DNA of 64,000 nt, from the NCBI RefSeq assembly GCF_947242115.1, contig NC_074720.1, positions 11,472,645 through 11,536,644 of the forward strand, read 5' to 3'. Position numbers and translations under genes: made by a program. This DNA is from Biomphalaria glabrata (taxonomy: Eukaryota; Mollusca; Gastropoda; Planorbidae). The notes beneath the pieces are model-generated. The model worked only from the letters and a program-made list of their open reading frames with translations, ran no database searches and was not told the origin of the DNA. Of this stretch, positions 10,755 to 21,804 are shown in pieces; position 1 is the stretch's first letter; every line of letters begins with the position of its first letter.

Positions 10755-11262
10755 CCTGAAGGCTTTCTAAATTTAGTGGTTTTACTAAAGGTGTTACTCT
10801 TGTCAAATGTGAATATTCGTTTGTTATGAATCTCACTGCTCTAATTTGTGTCTGTTCCAGTTTCTTAATGTTTCCTTGAGTTGAGGGGTCCCAACACAGG
10901 ATGCATATTCTATTATTGGCCTGACCAAGGTTAAATAACATTTTAGTTTTATGTTCTTATTTGATTTATAGAAATTTCTTTAAATAAACCCTAATGCTTT
11001 GTTTGATTTTTTTGATAGTTTCATCAATATGAGGATTCCATGACAGTTTTTCATTTATTATAACACCAAGGTATTTTGCGTTTTTAGTCTGTATTATTAA
11101 TTTACCATGAATAAAATAAGTGGAATTAACTTGTTTTAGTTTTTTTGTTACTCTTAATAAGTGACATTTTTTTCTGGGTGGAAAGACATGTTCCAATTTG
11201 ATTCCCATTTCTGTAATTCATCTAATTCTCTTTGTAAAATTTTCATATCCTGTGACACAGAC
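10755..11262 (-). mobile_element. CR1-like LINE fragment (family C), reverse-transcriptase C-terminal part
   Basis: The minus strand encodes KCHLLRVTKKLKQVNSTYF, then NAKYLGVIINEKLSWNPHID, then WDPSTQGNIKKLEQTQIRAV and VTPLVKPLNLESLQ. These are the thumb-side motifs just upstream of the C-terminus seen at 8308. At least one frame break and the hAT-like insertion interrupt it. Confidence 0.87.
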
Positions 11263-11277
11263 AAAAAGATAGACAAA

Positions 11278-11632
11278 ACCAGTGACTTGGCAGAATTTAA
11301 GTCATTAGTTAGCATTCATGAATAAATGCATGACGCGTAGGACGTAATAATCTTCTTTTTTGAAGTAGCGTCTGTATTATACCGGTATAAGATAAGATAA
11401 AGGCACATTCCTCGTTCCATATGCTAGGACAAATTTGTACAAACGCTCCTTCTTCCCTAGTACTATTAGAACATGAAATGGGTTGCATGAGCTAGCCAAG
11501 AAAACCAATGACTTGGCAGAATTAAAGTCATCAGTTAACATGCATGAATAGATTGATCTAGTAACATGCGTTGGACGTAATTCTCTTCTTTTTTGAAGTA
11601 ACGTCTGTATTTTATAAGATAAGAAGATAAGA
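11278..11632 (+). mobile_element. Two CR1-like LINE tails in tandem (family C)
   Basis: A first tail (11278-11395: AGTGACTTGGCAGAATTTAA to GATAAGATAA) runs directly into a second, longer one (11396-11632: AAGGCACATTCCTCG to GATAAGAAGATAAG). Both are in the same orientation. A CR1-type element inserting at the microsatellite-like tail of an older one would give this arrangement. Confidence 0.82.
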
Positions 11633-11639
11633 CTCTTTA

Positions 11640-11880
11640 GTTCACTTTTTTAAAAAAATGAGAGGTTTTGGAGTTGAATTTCTGTGAGGAAAGGGATTTT
11701 GAATTTTGGGAATTTTAGTTGAGGGAAGTAGAGGCCGTTGGTCGTTGTGCTGGCCACATCATACCCTCGTTAACCTTCAACCCATAAAAAATTAAAATTA
11801 CAATCAGATGACCTTTTACACCATCTGCCATTTAGATCTCAAGGTCTGAAAGGGGTACTTAACTTTACCTTACTATATCT
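11640..11880 (+). mobile_element. SINE-A copy, head decayed
   Basis: Shares the SINE-A body: TGTGCTGGCCACAT, CATCTGCCATTTAGATC and GGTCTGAAAGGGGTACTTAA. The tRNA-like head is not recognisable. Confidence 0.75.
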
Positions 11881-11983
11881 AGGCTTTTGAAATTTAACTA
11901 ATCGAAAATGTATTTTGTTTAAATTAACACAGGTCATAAAGTAACAATGTCATTCCTAGCTGTCAGCCAGCGGTAGTAAACAA

Positions 11984-14900
11984 ATGGACACCAAATCCAG
12001 TTCTGGGTCGTCGACCTGGTCATCTCCACTTGAAGGGTGGGCGGTGTCCCAGAAGCGGCTGTCCAGCGATTTGAGCTACATGCACCGCCCGCCCAGGATT
12101 GCCCCCAACTATGGAAGGAAGTACAAGGAAGCACTTCGGCTGAAAACGAAACTTCCGCGCGTGCTTCTCTATGATAACGTGACCGAACAGACGGTAAGAT
12201 ATGCCATTGGCTAATACAGTCTAAGTATTTCCGTAGAATATAACATACGTCCAACTAAAGCTTCATTTCATTGAGAACTTTCTACACCCCCCCCCCAAAG
12301 TTTATGTTCCAAAAGCCATTTTTAGCGGCCCCCGTAAGGGGAAAAAGCCGCTATTAGGTTTGTGCAAAATGTCCGTCTGTCCGTCTGTCCGTCTGTCACA
12401 CTCAGATCTCGAAAACTAGAAGAGATATGAAAAATATTATTTCATCATTAAATGCGGCTTGAAAAGTTTAGGTGCAACGGCTACTTTTGGTTTTCTAAAA
12501 GCAAACCGTTTAATTTATAAAATTAATTATGCAAGCGATTTTTTCATAAAAAAACACCAATTCTAAAACAATTACGTAAATGTAAGGGAGGCAATGTTAC
12601 AATATGCTAAAAAGATGGACAATTTTGGTGTATTTTTAGTATCACTAAGTCAAATATATTTTTAAAATGTACACGAAATGTTTACAACAAAAATAAATAA
12701 TAGTTAAAGATGTTTTTTCTGGTCAACTAGCTGCTAAAATTAAAAGAAAACATTTCTGTTTGTTTATAAAGGCTAATAATGCATTTTGTATGTAAATATC
12801 ACGCACATTTTTTTTAATGGACTTTTTATGCAGCGATGTTCGTGCAGTAGCGTAACGTCGCTACATGGGCAGGTGCTAAACCAATTCCTTAAACATTTTT
12901 TAAAAAATCAGATTTTATTTATTTTTTGTTTAGTGCCCCCATCCAAATAAAAGACGATTATTTTTGTGCGTTTTGTCTATTGGTCGGTCTGTCCGTCACG
13001 ATTAGATTAAAAAAACTAGAACTCTAAAAGCTATTGAAAATCTGTTTACACTTTAATGTTCCTCCCGTAACATCTCAATAGTTTTAAGTATCTAAAAATT
13101 GATTGTTCCGGATTTTTTTGTGCAAAACTAATCAACCCCAACAAATGTTTGTTTGCTCTTCTAATTTATATTACATTCAATTTCCATGCTTAAACGTTGC
13201 AAAAACACATTATCAATAATATGTTGTTCCGTTTTTTATGTAAATAGCATATTAATGCTAAATCAAAATCTCTATACTGACTTATATTTCATTAAGTGTA
13301 AAAATGTTCCGGATATTGTTTTATACAGCATGAATTATGCCTAATAATTTTTTGAAATCGCATAATTTACTAATATTACACTTATATTATTTGACAATGC
13401 GTCACTATAATTTGGTTATCAATATCGAATTGTTCCGTATTTTCATCTTTAAACAAATTTTAAAAATATCGACAATAGGTTGTTCAGGGCTTTAAAAAAA
13501 AAAAGTAATTTACTAGAATTGATTACTGAAAATTACTTTTTAGACATTTATTTTTCTTGCTAAAACATAACATAGAAGTTTTGTAATCGATAAAGAAATT
13601 TCCGTATTTTGTTTCTTACAAATCGTCGCCAGAAATTTCCGAATTTATTTTAAAATCTACTAACGCCAAATAATTGTTTGAACTCCCTCTTCTAATTAAT
13701 TAACAAATAATCTTCTCATTTACGAAATAATGTTTTTACGGATTTTTATGAAAAATATTTTAACTCACTACTCTCTTACAGTACATTTAACTTTCTACCT
13801 AAAACATTATAAAATTATAAAATCTAATTATCGTTAATATTACGTTCCGATTTTTAAGGAAAACAGAATCCAAACACCAAAGTAAGGTATGAAAATCTCT
13901 CCACATGGCTGTAGTGCATCTAATTTTTATACGAGACCATCCAAAAAGTTAATTAACGGTATTACATTTAACTGAAATTCTCTTTTTCTTTTACTATTTA
14001 TACAAACATCCGGAACATTCTATTATATAAACTTTTCAATTGTGTTCATACCTAAAAATTATTGCGATGTTTTGAAACGTAAAATAAAGGTTAATCAATT
14101 TTTAATAACTTTTAGTTGTTGTTTTTTTTTTTTATATCAAGATGACGGACAGACCGACTGACAGACAAAACGCAAAAACAATGCGGCTTTGATCCTTTTT
14201 AAATAAATTCTATTAGAACTCAGTGCACCAATGTCTATGAACCCTCGTTAAATATCTCGTGTAAATAAAGAAATTTTTTTTATGGTACCGGAACTAGCCT
14301 ATTGGTAATGGATTTTTTTTTCTTTGACGTCATATGAAGGGACTCTTTAACCCTTAAATCGCGTGAGGCAGTTTAGCCTCTAAACATCAGAATTGTGTAT
14401 GCACTTATTGTAAAACAGTTCAGCACTTTAAGGGTTAAATGTAATGTTAAAAGAACGCACTCGGTGCACCAATGTCTATTAACCATCGAAAAAATTGCTT
14501 GTATTAATGAAAACATATTTTAGTCTAACTAAGCCGTGTGACGTAGTGTAATGTTAAAAGAACGCACTCGGTGCACCAAAGTCTATGAACACTCGATAAA
14601 TGGCTCGTAATGATAAAGGCGATTTTTAGTCTAGCTAGGCCGTGTGACGTAGTGTTTTTTTGTTGTTGTTTTTTTGACGTCATATGGAATGAATTCTTTA
14701 AAAGAAATGCTAAAAGAACGCACTCGGTGCACCAATGTCTATGAACACTCGATAAATGGCTCGTAATGATGAAGGCGATTTTTAGTCTAGCTAGGCCGTG
14801 TGACGTAGTGTTTTTTTTTCCCTCTGACGTTATATGGAATTAATTCTTCAAATGAAATGAAAAAAGAACTCGGTATAGTAATGTTTATTAAGCCTCGTTA

Positions 14901-16884
14901 TGTGACTCGCGTTTAAAAAAAGGAATGATATCTTGATTTAGATCTAATCTAGATTTTTTAAACTAGATCTAGATTTTTATTACAGTATATCTAGATCTGG
15001 ATTTATATTCTAATTAAAATTATTCTAGATTCTAGATCTAGAATTTCTAGATCTAGTTTAGACTAAAATAGACTAGATTAAGATGTAGAATTTCAATTTC
15101 TAAACTTAAAGTGTAAAAAAAAAGTGTAGATTTTCATTTCCAAACGTTTTGATCAATATTGTAATGTTTTAATATACTAAAACTAATCTACTATTTTTTA
15201 TTTCATTTAAATTTAAATTTACGGCAAATGAATCTTTGAAACATTATTACTTTTGACCATCAAAATTAAATCACCTCTTGAATATTATTTGCGAATATGC
15301 AGATCCGACAGGGATCCGACTTCGACGGGGGCCGCCTCTGAGTTTGTGTAACACAAACTCTCTTTGTAATCTTGTTTTTAACAAAGTTTATATCACTCTG
15401 TCTGGTAAAAAGTGTGCACACGTTATTTCTACAACACCCAATCTGGAATCAAGCTGAAATTTGGCACAATTATTTCTTTTACGTGACAACACAAGAATCA
15501 ATAAAAAAAAAACAACTAATGGTAATTAATTATTTTGTTTGGTATATTGAACAAGGGAAAGAAATTATACTGAAATGGTGGTATAAGTTAAATTAGTCCC
15601 CTTTATAGGTCGCCGCTCTAGATTTAAACAAACAATATATAACTATACAACCTTCTCTAATAAGTACCTCACTAGCAAAGGGGTTAACACGTCAGTCCGA
15701 TGAGGCTTGAGTCACGTTCAAATTCAGATTTTTCTTTTGCGTTTTCATTTTTAGCGAATAGCTATTTTCTAATAGAAGTGTACATTTAATTCCACATCCA
15801 TCTAGCGAACCCCCCTCATATAATCCTTGCCCTCAACTTTTTAAAAACGTTTTTATTTTAGAATTAATGAAATTATGTTCATTAATTCACGTGTACTTTA
15901 TATTCTTTCGAACTACTGTTCTTGGTATTTCTGCAGGTGCTAGATGTTCAGCTGTCTGGAATTGTGTCCCAAAGATCAAAAGCCAAACGAGAATTAGAAC
16001 TGCAGAAGAAGTCCTTCATCTTGAGGAAACAGTTTAAAGACAAAGCGTTAAAGAAACTGACCAAGGTGCACCATGGGAAGGACTACGAGCAGTTTGAGCT
16101 AGAGTACTATGGCTATCTGTCCGAGGGGAATAATGACGTGGATGGGTCCTACACCAAACTGCCCAAAGCTGGATCACTGCCTGACATTAGAGTGACCAAC
16201 GGGCACGCATCCAAGAATAGAAAGACAATGACAAAAAGGCGGGGGAATGTACGCACCAACTCCGATAACGCGCTTTTGACCAAATCCTTTGAAGAAACTG
16301 ATGATAGTGCTCCAGTGGTTTTGCCGCCCATAGACGATGCTCTTTTGCACGCCGCTTCTTATGAAGTCACAAATGCAGAGAACTCGCTTTCTGAGCCCAA
16401 GTCCGCTGAGCCAACGTCTGCTCATGAGCTGAACCCTACAAGGCGGATAGGGTACAGCTATGACAAGGGGCGAGAAGGGACGACCCGAATTTTCCACACC
16501 ATGTCTCGTGGCAACAGTGACGTCACGCAAGACGCCATCGCCGCCATCACCAATGCGAATCAACCGGACGATACTAATGAACAGTTGGGTATCGATACTG
16601 AACAGCCTACTTTGACAGAAACTAATAAGCCTGCCTCGGTTCATGAGGTCGGCGAGTCTACCAGCGCCAAAGTGAAAACGTTCAACGTATCACATCCTGT
16701 TTTAGACATTCGTTTCGAGCTTCTACAGAAAGTTCTGATTCGACAGGATCCGCCCAACGAAGGATTTCTTGAGCTGAGCCCAAGTTTTAAAAGAGCTACT
16801 CCAGAAAAAAAGAAAGACCTCCGAGGCCACGAAAAACATTTGGATTCCACGGCTGACACAGCGCATGGCGACCAAAGTAGTTAG
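11984..16884 (+). CDS. Unrecognised two-exon gene, 385-aa basic/Ser-rich protein
   Basis: Coding exons are 11984-12193 and 15937-16884. The first ends ACG|GTAAGA in phase 0 and the second follows ...TTTCTGCAG, so the frames join without a stop (70 + 315 aa). The start is the first ATG after an in-frame TAG at 11957-11959. Exon 1 is Ser/Pro- and Arg/Lys-rich. Exon 2 opens with a charged, probably helical segment (SQRSKAKRELELQKKSF, then KALKKLTKVHHGKDYEQFEL), followed by a long hydrophilic, probably disordered tail with many Thr, Ser, Asn and Glu. There is no signal peptide or membrane segment. GC content and codon use contrast sharply with the surrounding AT-rich DNA, which supports real coding. 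I do not recognise the family and assign no function. Further upstream exons cannot be excluded. Confidence 0.72.
14205..14900. repeat. Tandem repeat array, ~153-bp unit with length variants
   Basis: The block AAGAACGCACTCGGTGCACC recurs at about 14449, 14546 and 14713, with weaker copies at about 14213 and 14865. Each is followed by ATGTCTATGAACNCTCG and GGCCGTGTGACGTAGTG. Full units are about 153 bp and one is about 108 bp. Confidence 0.88.
14351..14434. mobile_element. 84-bp piggyBac-like MITE (TTAA duplication)
   Basis: The 84-bp sequence begins CCCTTAAA and ends TTTAAGGG and is flanked on both sides by TTAA (14347-14350, 14435-14438). TTAA targets and CCC...GGG ends are the piggyBac hallmarks. 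It sits in one unit of the surrounding tandem array. A neighbouring unit (around 14695-14710) has the same place with a single TTAA, that is, an empty site. Confidence 0.8.
15340..15760 (+). repeat. Repeat family T, copy with tRNA-like segment
   Basis: Shares with copies at 19366, 20540, 28594 and 58220 (minus) a core around ACAAAGCTTATATCAACTCA, (TCTG)n, GTTATTTCTCCCACACCCA and GATCAAGCTGAAA. Its right part (about 15662-15745) is the single-copy counterpart of the segment that is amplified at 19677-20206. Confidence 0.8.
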
Positions 16885-17286
16885 AAGACACGGGAGTTAA
16901 CTCATGTTTTGTCAGAAAACAAATTTTTCACGAATACAGGAATGTCGAGAAAAACAACTCCTCCAATGGAGCTATCAAGCTTTTTGGACGTTTTCTGAAT
17001 TCAGAGTAAAATTTCTATTGAGGCTGAAATGCTCACTACATAGAGGTGGAGTAAGTGCTATTTTAACTTAGATCTGCCCCGAAACGCAAACTTGCTACTG
17101 TTCATTTTTCAACTGAACCAGTTCTGAGACGACATTTAAGGAGAGTAACATTTCTACAGAATGTGCAGCCAGGGGTAGCAACTATGTATGAATCGAATCC
17201 TAGATCATCGTTTTACCTTCTAGACGACTTGCCAGCCAAATTTTAGCAATAATGAAGAACTTAAACTAAAACCAGTTGTTCCTAAT
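16885..17286 (+). other. Probable 3' UTR / flank of gene 1
   Basis: Unique sequence between the stop codon of the two-exon gene and the 52-bp minisatellite. I find no AATAAA signal before the array, so the transcript end is unknown and could lie within or beyond it. Confidence 0.4.
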
Positions 17287-18121
17287 TTCAAGAAAGTTCA
17301 CGAGCCATACAGTAGGGGCCTACTATTCAACACCCAATTTCAAGAAAGTTCACGAGCCATACAGTAGGGGTCTACTATTCAACACCCAATTTCAAGAAAG
17401 TTCACGAGCCATACAGTAGGGGCCTACTATTCAACACCCAATTTCAAGAAAGTTCACGAGCCATACAGTAGGGGCCTACTATTCAACACCCAATTTCAAG
17501 AAAGTTCACGAGCCATACAGTAGGGGCCTACTATTCAACACCCAATTTCAAGAAAGTTCACGAGCCATACAGTAGGGGCCTACTATTCAACACCCAATTT
17601 CAAGAAAGTTCACGAGCCATACAGTAGGGGCCTACTATTCAACACCCAATTTCAAGAAAGTTCACGAGCCATACAGTAGAGGCCTACTATTCGACACCCA
17701 ATTTCAAGAAAGTTCACGAGCCATACAGTAGAGGCCTACTATTCGACACCCAATTTCAAGAAAGTTCACGAGCCATACAGTAGAGGCCTACTATTCGACA
17801 CCCAATTTCAAGAAAGTTCACGAGCCATACAGTAGGGGCCTACTATTCGACACCCAATTTCAAGAAAGTTCACGAGCCATACAGTAGGGGCCTACTATTC
17901 GACACCCAATTTCAAGAAAGTTCACGAGCCATACAGTAGAGGCCTACTATTCGACACCCAATTTCAAGAAAGTTCACGAGCCATACAGTAGAGGCCTACT
18001 ATTCAACACCCAATTTCAAGAAAGTTCACGAGCCATACAGTAGGGGCCTACTATTCAACACCCAATTTCAAGAAAGTTCACGAGCCATACAGTAGAGGCC
18101 TACTATTCGACACCCAATTTC
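17287..18121. repeat. 52-bp minisatellite, 16 copies
   Basis: The unit begins TTCAAGAAAGTTCACGAGCC, and contains ATACAGTAG(G/A)GGCCTAC and ATTC(A/G)ACACCC. Sixteen nearly identical copies run without interruption from 400 bp past the stop of gene 1. Two positions vary (GGGG/GAGG and CAAC/CGAC), and the variants are clustered rather than random: units 1-7 carry CAAC, 8-13 CGAC, then mixed. Confidence 0.97.
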
Positions 18122-19365
18122 AGCTGTTTTTTGCTATGAACACGAAAACTACTTCTGAGGTGAACTCTACGTTAACAAACTACTAGAATATTTTCAGTGC
18201 TTGTGTTTGTCTGTTGACTATGCAGCGTGTCAACTGGTCATGTGTTGCATTCAAAGCTTATGAAAAAAAAAAACAAAAGCGTGGACTCTGAAGACTGAGT
18301 TGGAAAATGTGACTTGAGTTTCTCATTGCGTTTCTGATTTTTGCAATTGCCATGCACAAAACTCTATGACTTCAGCATGATTATTGCACATTGAAAATTG
18401 TGTGACTTTGTTTATTGTTATTACATTTCTAAAGGTCACACACGAGATTTCCGTTATAGAACTACACTTGACATTAGTTTGGTATGCATTATGCAACACA
18501 CATTAGGTGTGTAATAAGAACAGGACATGCCGACCTATTTTTGCACAAATTTTAACCCATGTATTTTATTGGTATCGAGCAACTTGTTTATTTTGTAAGT
18601 TTACGACATCCAAGCCCAAACCTCCTGCTGTATTGACGGCAGGTTTCTATCTCCTGACCATCATTACGACAACCCACGGCACATACTACAGCAGTCAGCT
18701 ATTTATTTTTTCAATACATCAGTATTTATCCAAGTACTAATAGTGCTAATGACTTGATATAAGATAACGTATTTACTGTCATGGTCTAATGGAGAATTCA
18801 CTTAGTCCTTCAATGTCTTCAAAAAGTCAAATATCTGTTCATTCTTTCGTGTTATCAAACCAGCTCCAGACAAACTTTTATGAGAAATCCTTTTTGTTTA
18901 TCGTGTTGGATGACTGTCTTAACTTTTCTTAAATGTTATTGTACAACGAAATAATAATAACCTTTTCCTCAACTAGGCAAGATGTGTGTGGCAGGGAAAA
19001 GTTAGGACAGTAAAAAAATTGGTAGATAAATGAAACCTAAAGGGGGAGAGGTATTTCGCAATTTCAGTCCCTAATGACACAACACATAGGCATACAGATT
19101 GAGGAAATGTACCTGCATTTACTAGCATGGATAATTAAGCACTATCATTCTATCTTCAACTCTGTGTGATGCAATGAAGCATGTCATTTATGTTTTTAAG
19201 TGCTACAAAATGTGAACTGTTAATGCGAGATTTTCATACAGGACAGTAGATCCCTAAATAACAAGATTGTTGGTCTGTCTGGTGTACAAACAACGGAAGC
19301 ATGAATAACCAAGTATTTTAATAAACCATTTATAAGGTGTTTTTTTTCATCTTTAAGGAACCGTA
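18122..19365. other. Gene-free stretch
   Basis: No exon, RNA gene or dispersed repeat recognised. AT-rich, with a few short unsupported open frames. Confidence 0.45.
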
Positions 19366-20245
19366 GAATTAAATTTCTAATTAATTTTTACTAAGCTTAT
19401 ATTAACTCACTCTGTCTGTCTAGTAAAACGTTTGCACACGTTATTTCTCCCACACCCATTCTCGGATGAAGTTGAAACTTTGCACAAATATTTATTGGCA
19501 TAGACAAGACATGAATCAATTTTTAAAAAATTACCAATTAATTACTGGTAATCAATTATTTTGTTTGAAACCGACAAGGAAAATTAGGTCGTCACTTAAA
19601 AGTTTGAAACTATAAATAAATAACTATAAAACCTTCTATTTTGATAAGCACTTCACTCGCAGTGGTCAATGTAATGGTACAACGCAGTGGTTAATGCACT
19701 AGCATGACGCAGTGGTTAGTGCACTAGCATGACGCAGTGGTTAGTGTACTAGCATGACGCAGTGGTTAGTGCACTAGCATGACGCAGTGGTTAGTGCACT
19801 AGCATGACGCAGTGGTTAGTGCACTAGCATGACGCAGAGGTAAGTGTACTAGCATGACGCAGTGGTTAATGCACTAGCATGACGCAGTGGTTAGTGTACT
19901 AGCATGACGCAGTGGTTAGTGCACTAGCATGACGCAGTGGTTAATGTACTAGCATGACCTAGTGGTTAGTGTACTAGCATGACGCAGTGGTTAGTGTACT
20001 AGCATGACGCAGTGGTAAATGTACTAGCATGACGCAGTGGTTAGTGTACTAGCATGACGCAGTGGTTAATGCACTAGCATGACGCAGTGGTTAGTGTACT
20101 AGCATGACGCAGTGGTTAATGTACTAGCATGACGCAGTGGTTAGTGTACTAGCATGACGCAGTGGTTAATGTACTAGCATGACGCAGTGGTTAGTGTACT
20201 AGCATGAGAAGGCTTGAGCCCTCGAGTTCTAATTAAAGTCATACA
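19366..20245 (+). repeat. Repeat family T, copy with internally amplified tRNA-like segment
   Basis: The left half (19366-19676) aligns with the family T core (TATTAACTCACTCTGTCTG; CCCACACCCATTCTCGGAT). The right edge (20207-20245: GAGAAGGCTTGAGCCCTCGAGTTC) matches 15703-15730, where the same element is not amplified. The array between them is listed separately. Confidence 0.78.
19677..20206. repeat. 25-bp minisatellite, ~21 copies, derived from a tRNA-like A-box region
   Basis: Unit AGCATGACGCAGTGGTTAGT + GCACT (25 bp), repeated from about 19677 to 20206 with G/A and C/T variants. GCAGTGGTTAGTGCAC resembles the D-arm/A-box region of tRNA-derived SINE heads, and the flank that follows (CTTGAGCCCTCGAGTTC) resembles a B box. 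So an internal part of a SINE-like module appears to have been amplified in place. Confidence 0.93.
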
Positions 20246-20539
20246 GCTTTTTTTATAAATAAAATGGATTTAAAAAGCGATCATGGTAACATCATTCTTC
20301 CCCCCCCCCCCTTCCTTTTCCCAACTGGTCCAGACATGTGACAGGATCATGTGACAGCATCATAGTGCATTAAGATAGCTAAAAGCATGAATTGCACTAA
20401 ATAAAAACAATTATTAGTAACAAGAAAAACATGCAAAATACTTTTTTTTAAAAACCAAGCGTAATTGTATCAATTAGTTTGAATCAGTCATGTTATTAAG
20501 TTTATAATAGATCTAGACCAACAACAATAAATCTGTGCG
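20246..20539. other. Spacer with poly-C tract
   Basis: Contains a run of C near 20299-20310 and otherwise AT-rich DNA. Nothing coding. Confidence 0.4.
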
Positions 20540-20700
20540 ATTAAATTTTTTTTTACAAAGCTTATATCAACTCACTGTGTCTGTCTGTCTGTTTGTCTGG
20601 TAAAAAGTTTGTACATATTATTTCTCCAACAACAAATCTCGGATCAAGCTGAAATTTAGCAAAATTATTTCTTTTACCTGCCAACAAAAGAGAAAATTAA
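20540..20700 (+). repeat. Repeat family T, partial copy
   Basis: Contains ACAAAGCTTATATCAACTCA, four TCTG-type repeats, TTATTTCTCC and GGATCAAGCTGAAATTTAGC, as in the other family members. The right half is missing. Confidence 0.8.
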
Positions 20701-21804
20701 AAAAAAAAGAATGATTTAAGAATGTAAGCATGACCTTATACATTAAGCTGTAAACAGAGAGCATTGCTGTAAAACAGAGAGCATTGCTGCAATAAAGTTT
20801 TAGAGTGAAAATCTCCAATAATAAACAAGATATCAATATTTGAAGCATGACATGTAACAAAGTCAGTGGGTTAAAACAACAAACTGTAGACAAGAAATGT
20901 TTGTCATTTATCAGCATATAAAATTATCACATGCTCGTTTGGATAAATTCTGTGTTCACTTAATCAGACAGAAATGTTAACAGTATGTAATAAATAAATC
21001 TGAATTAGAACAAAGGAAACTGGAAACACTCAAATATTGATAAAATGGTGGTACAGTGAATGAAACTGAAGTCAATAGAACATTTATTTATGTTCCTTAG
21101 TGGTAATTAACGTTTTTAACTATCAAATATTTATTTTTAATAACAAAAAATAAAAGATGAAATTGATACATTTGAGTGCATCTACTGAGGTATAACCTTT
21201 TTTATTTCATATTTGGTTGCATTTAAGATGTGCCATCTGAAAAAATATCAGAAGGAAAAAATATCTGATCATGTTCAATGCTTGCATTTAAACACATATT
21301 AAAGTACATGTATTCTTTATAGAACAAACATTAACTATGAAAATGGAACATGCAAAGACAAGTTCTAAGTTTAAAACATTTAGTTCACAAATAAGCTCAA
21401 AGTCAATCAAAAGTCTACAAAACATTAGCATCAATTTGTACAGTTTTATTTATAGTGATAGTTGCAGTAATTCATTGTAAAAAATAAATGACACATTTAA
21501 TGAAAACTTACTAAGTCATAAGTTATAAAATTGTTGCCATGAACTATTGCCTCCACCAGAGCAAATGTATGGGCCTCCTATCAATATCAAGTTCATGACC
21601 TATTGGAATGTTCATATCATTTTTTGTCTGCTCTCTTCCAAATATTGGATTAGATTTAGTTCAAGCAGTAGGAAAAAACTGAAGTTCTGAAGATACTACA
21701 AATAAGACAAAGTAAGTCTTCTACTAGTAACATCTGCAGCAGTCACCACTTCACTTGACCCTCAGTTTAGTAATGGACGGATGAAGGGCAAGTCAAGACT
21801 TGTT
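20701..21804. other. Gene-free AT-rich stretch
   Basis: No exon or known repeat is visible. The short minus-strand open frame at 20618-20917 partly overlaps family T and looks spurious. Confidence 0.45.

Larger units (their letters stand above)
12324..15335. mobile_element. Composite ~3-kb repeat element filling the intron of gene 1
   Basis: Starts AGCGGCCCCCGT (12324) and ends ACGGGGGCCGC (15335), an 11-bp inverted match. Near the left end is a (GTCCGTCT)n run. A second inverted pair (about 12961-12998 against 14143-14180, core CGGTCTGTCCGTCA) lies inside. Between these arms the string TTGTTCCG[G]-ATTTT recurs at irregular 80-125-bp spacing (about 13108, 13226, 13308, 13430, 13844), the look of a worn tandem array. 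It has no coding capacity. The 11-bp ends alone do not prove one mobile unit; it could be several repeats side by side. Confidence 0.5.

Noticed and set aside
15372-15596. 74-codon plus-strand frame in the intron of gene 1
   Set aside because: It lies entirely in repeat family T, which is non-coding in its other copies.
16149-16859. Minus-strand frames opposite exon 2 of gene 1
   Set aside because: They are antisense shadows of a GC-richer coding exon; the plus strand has the consistent splice structure.
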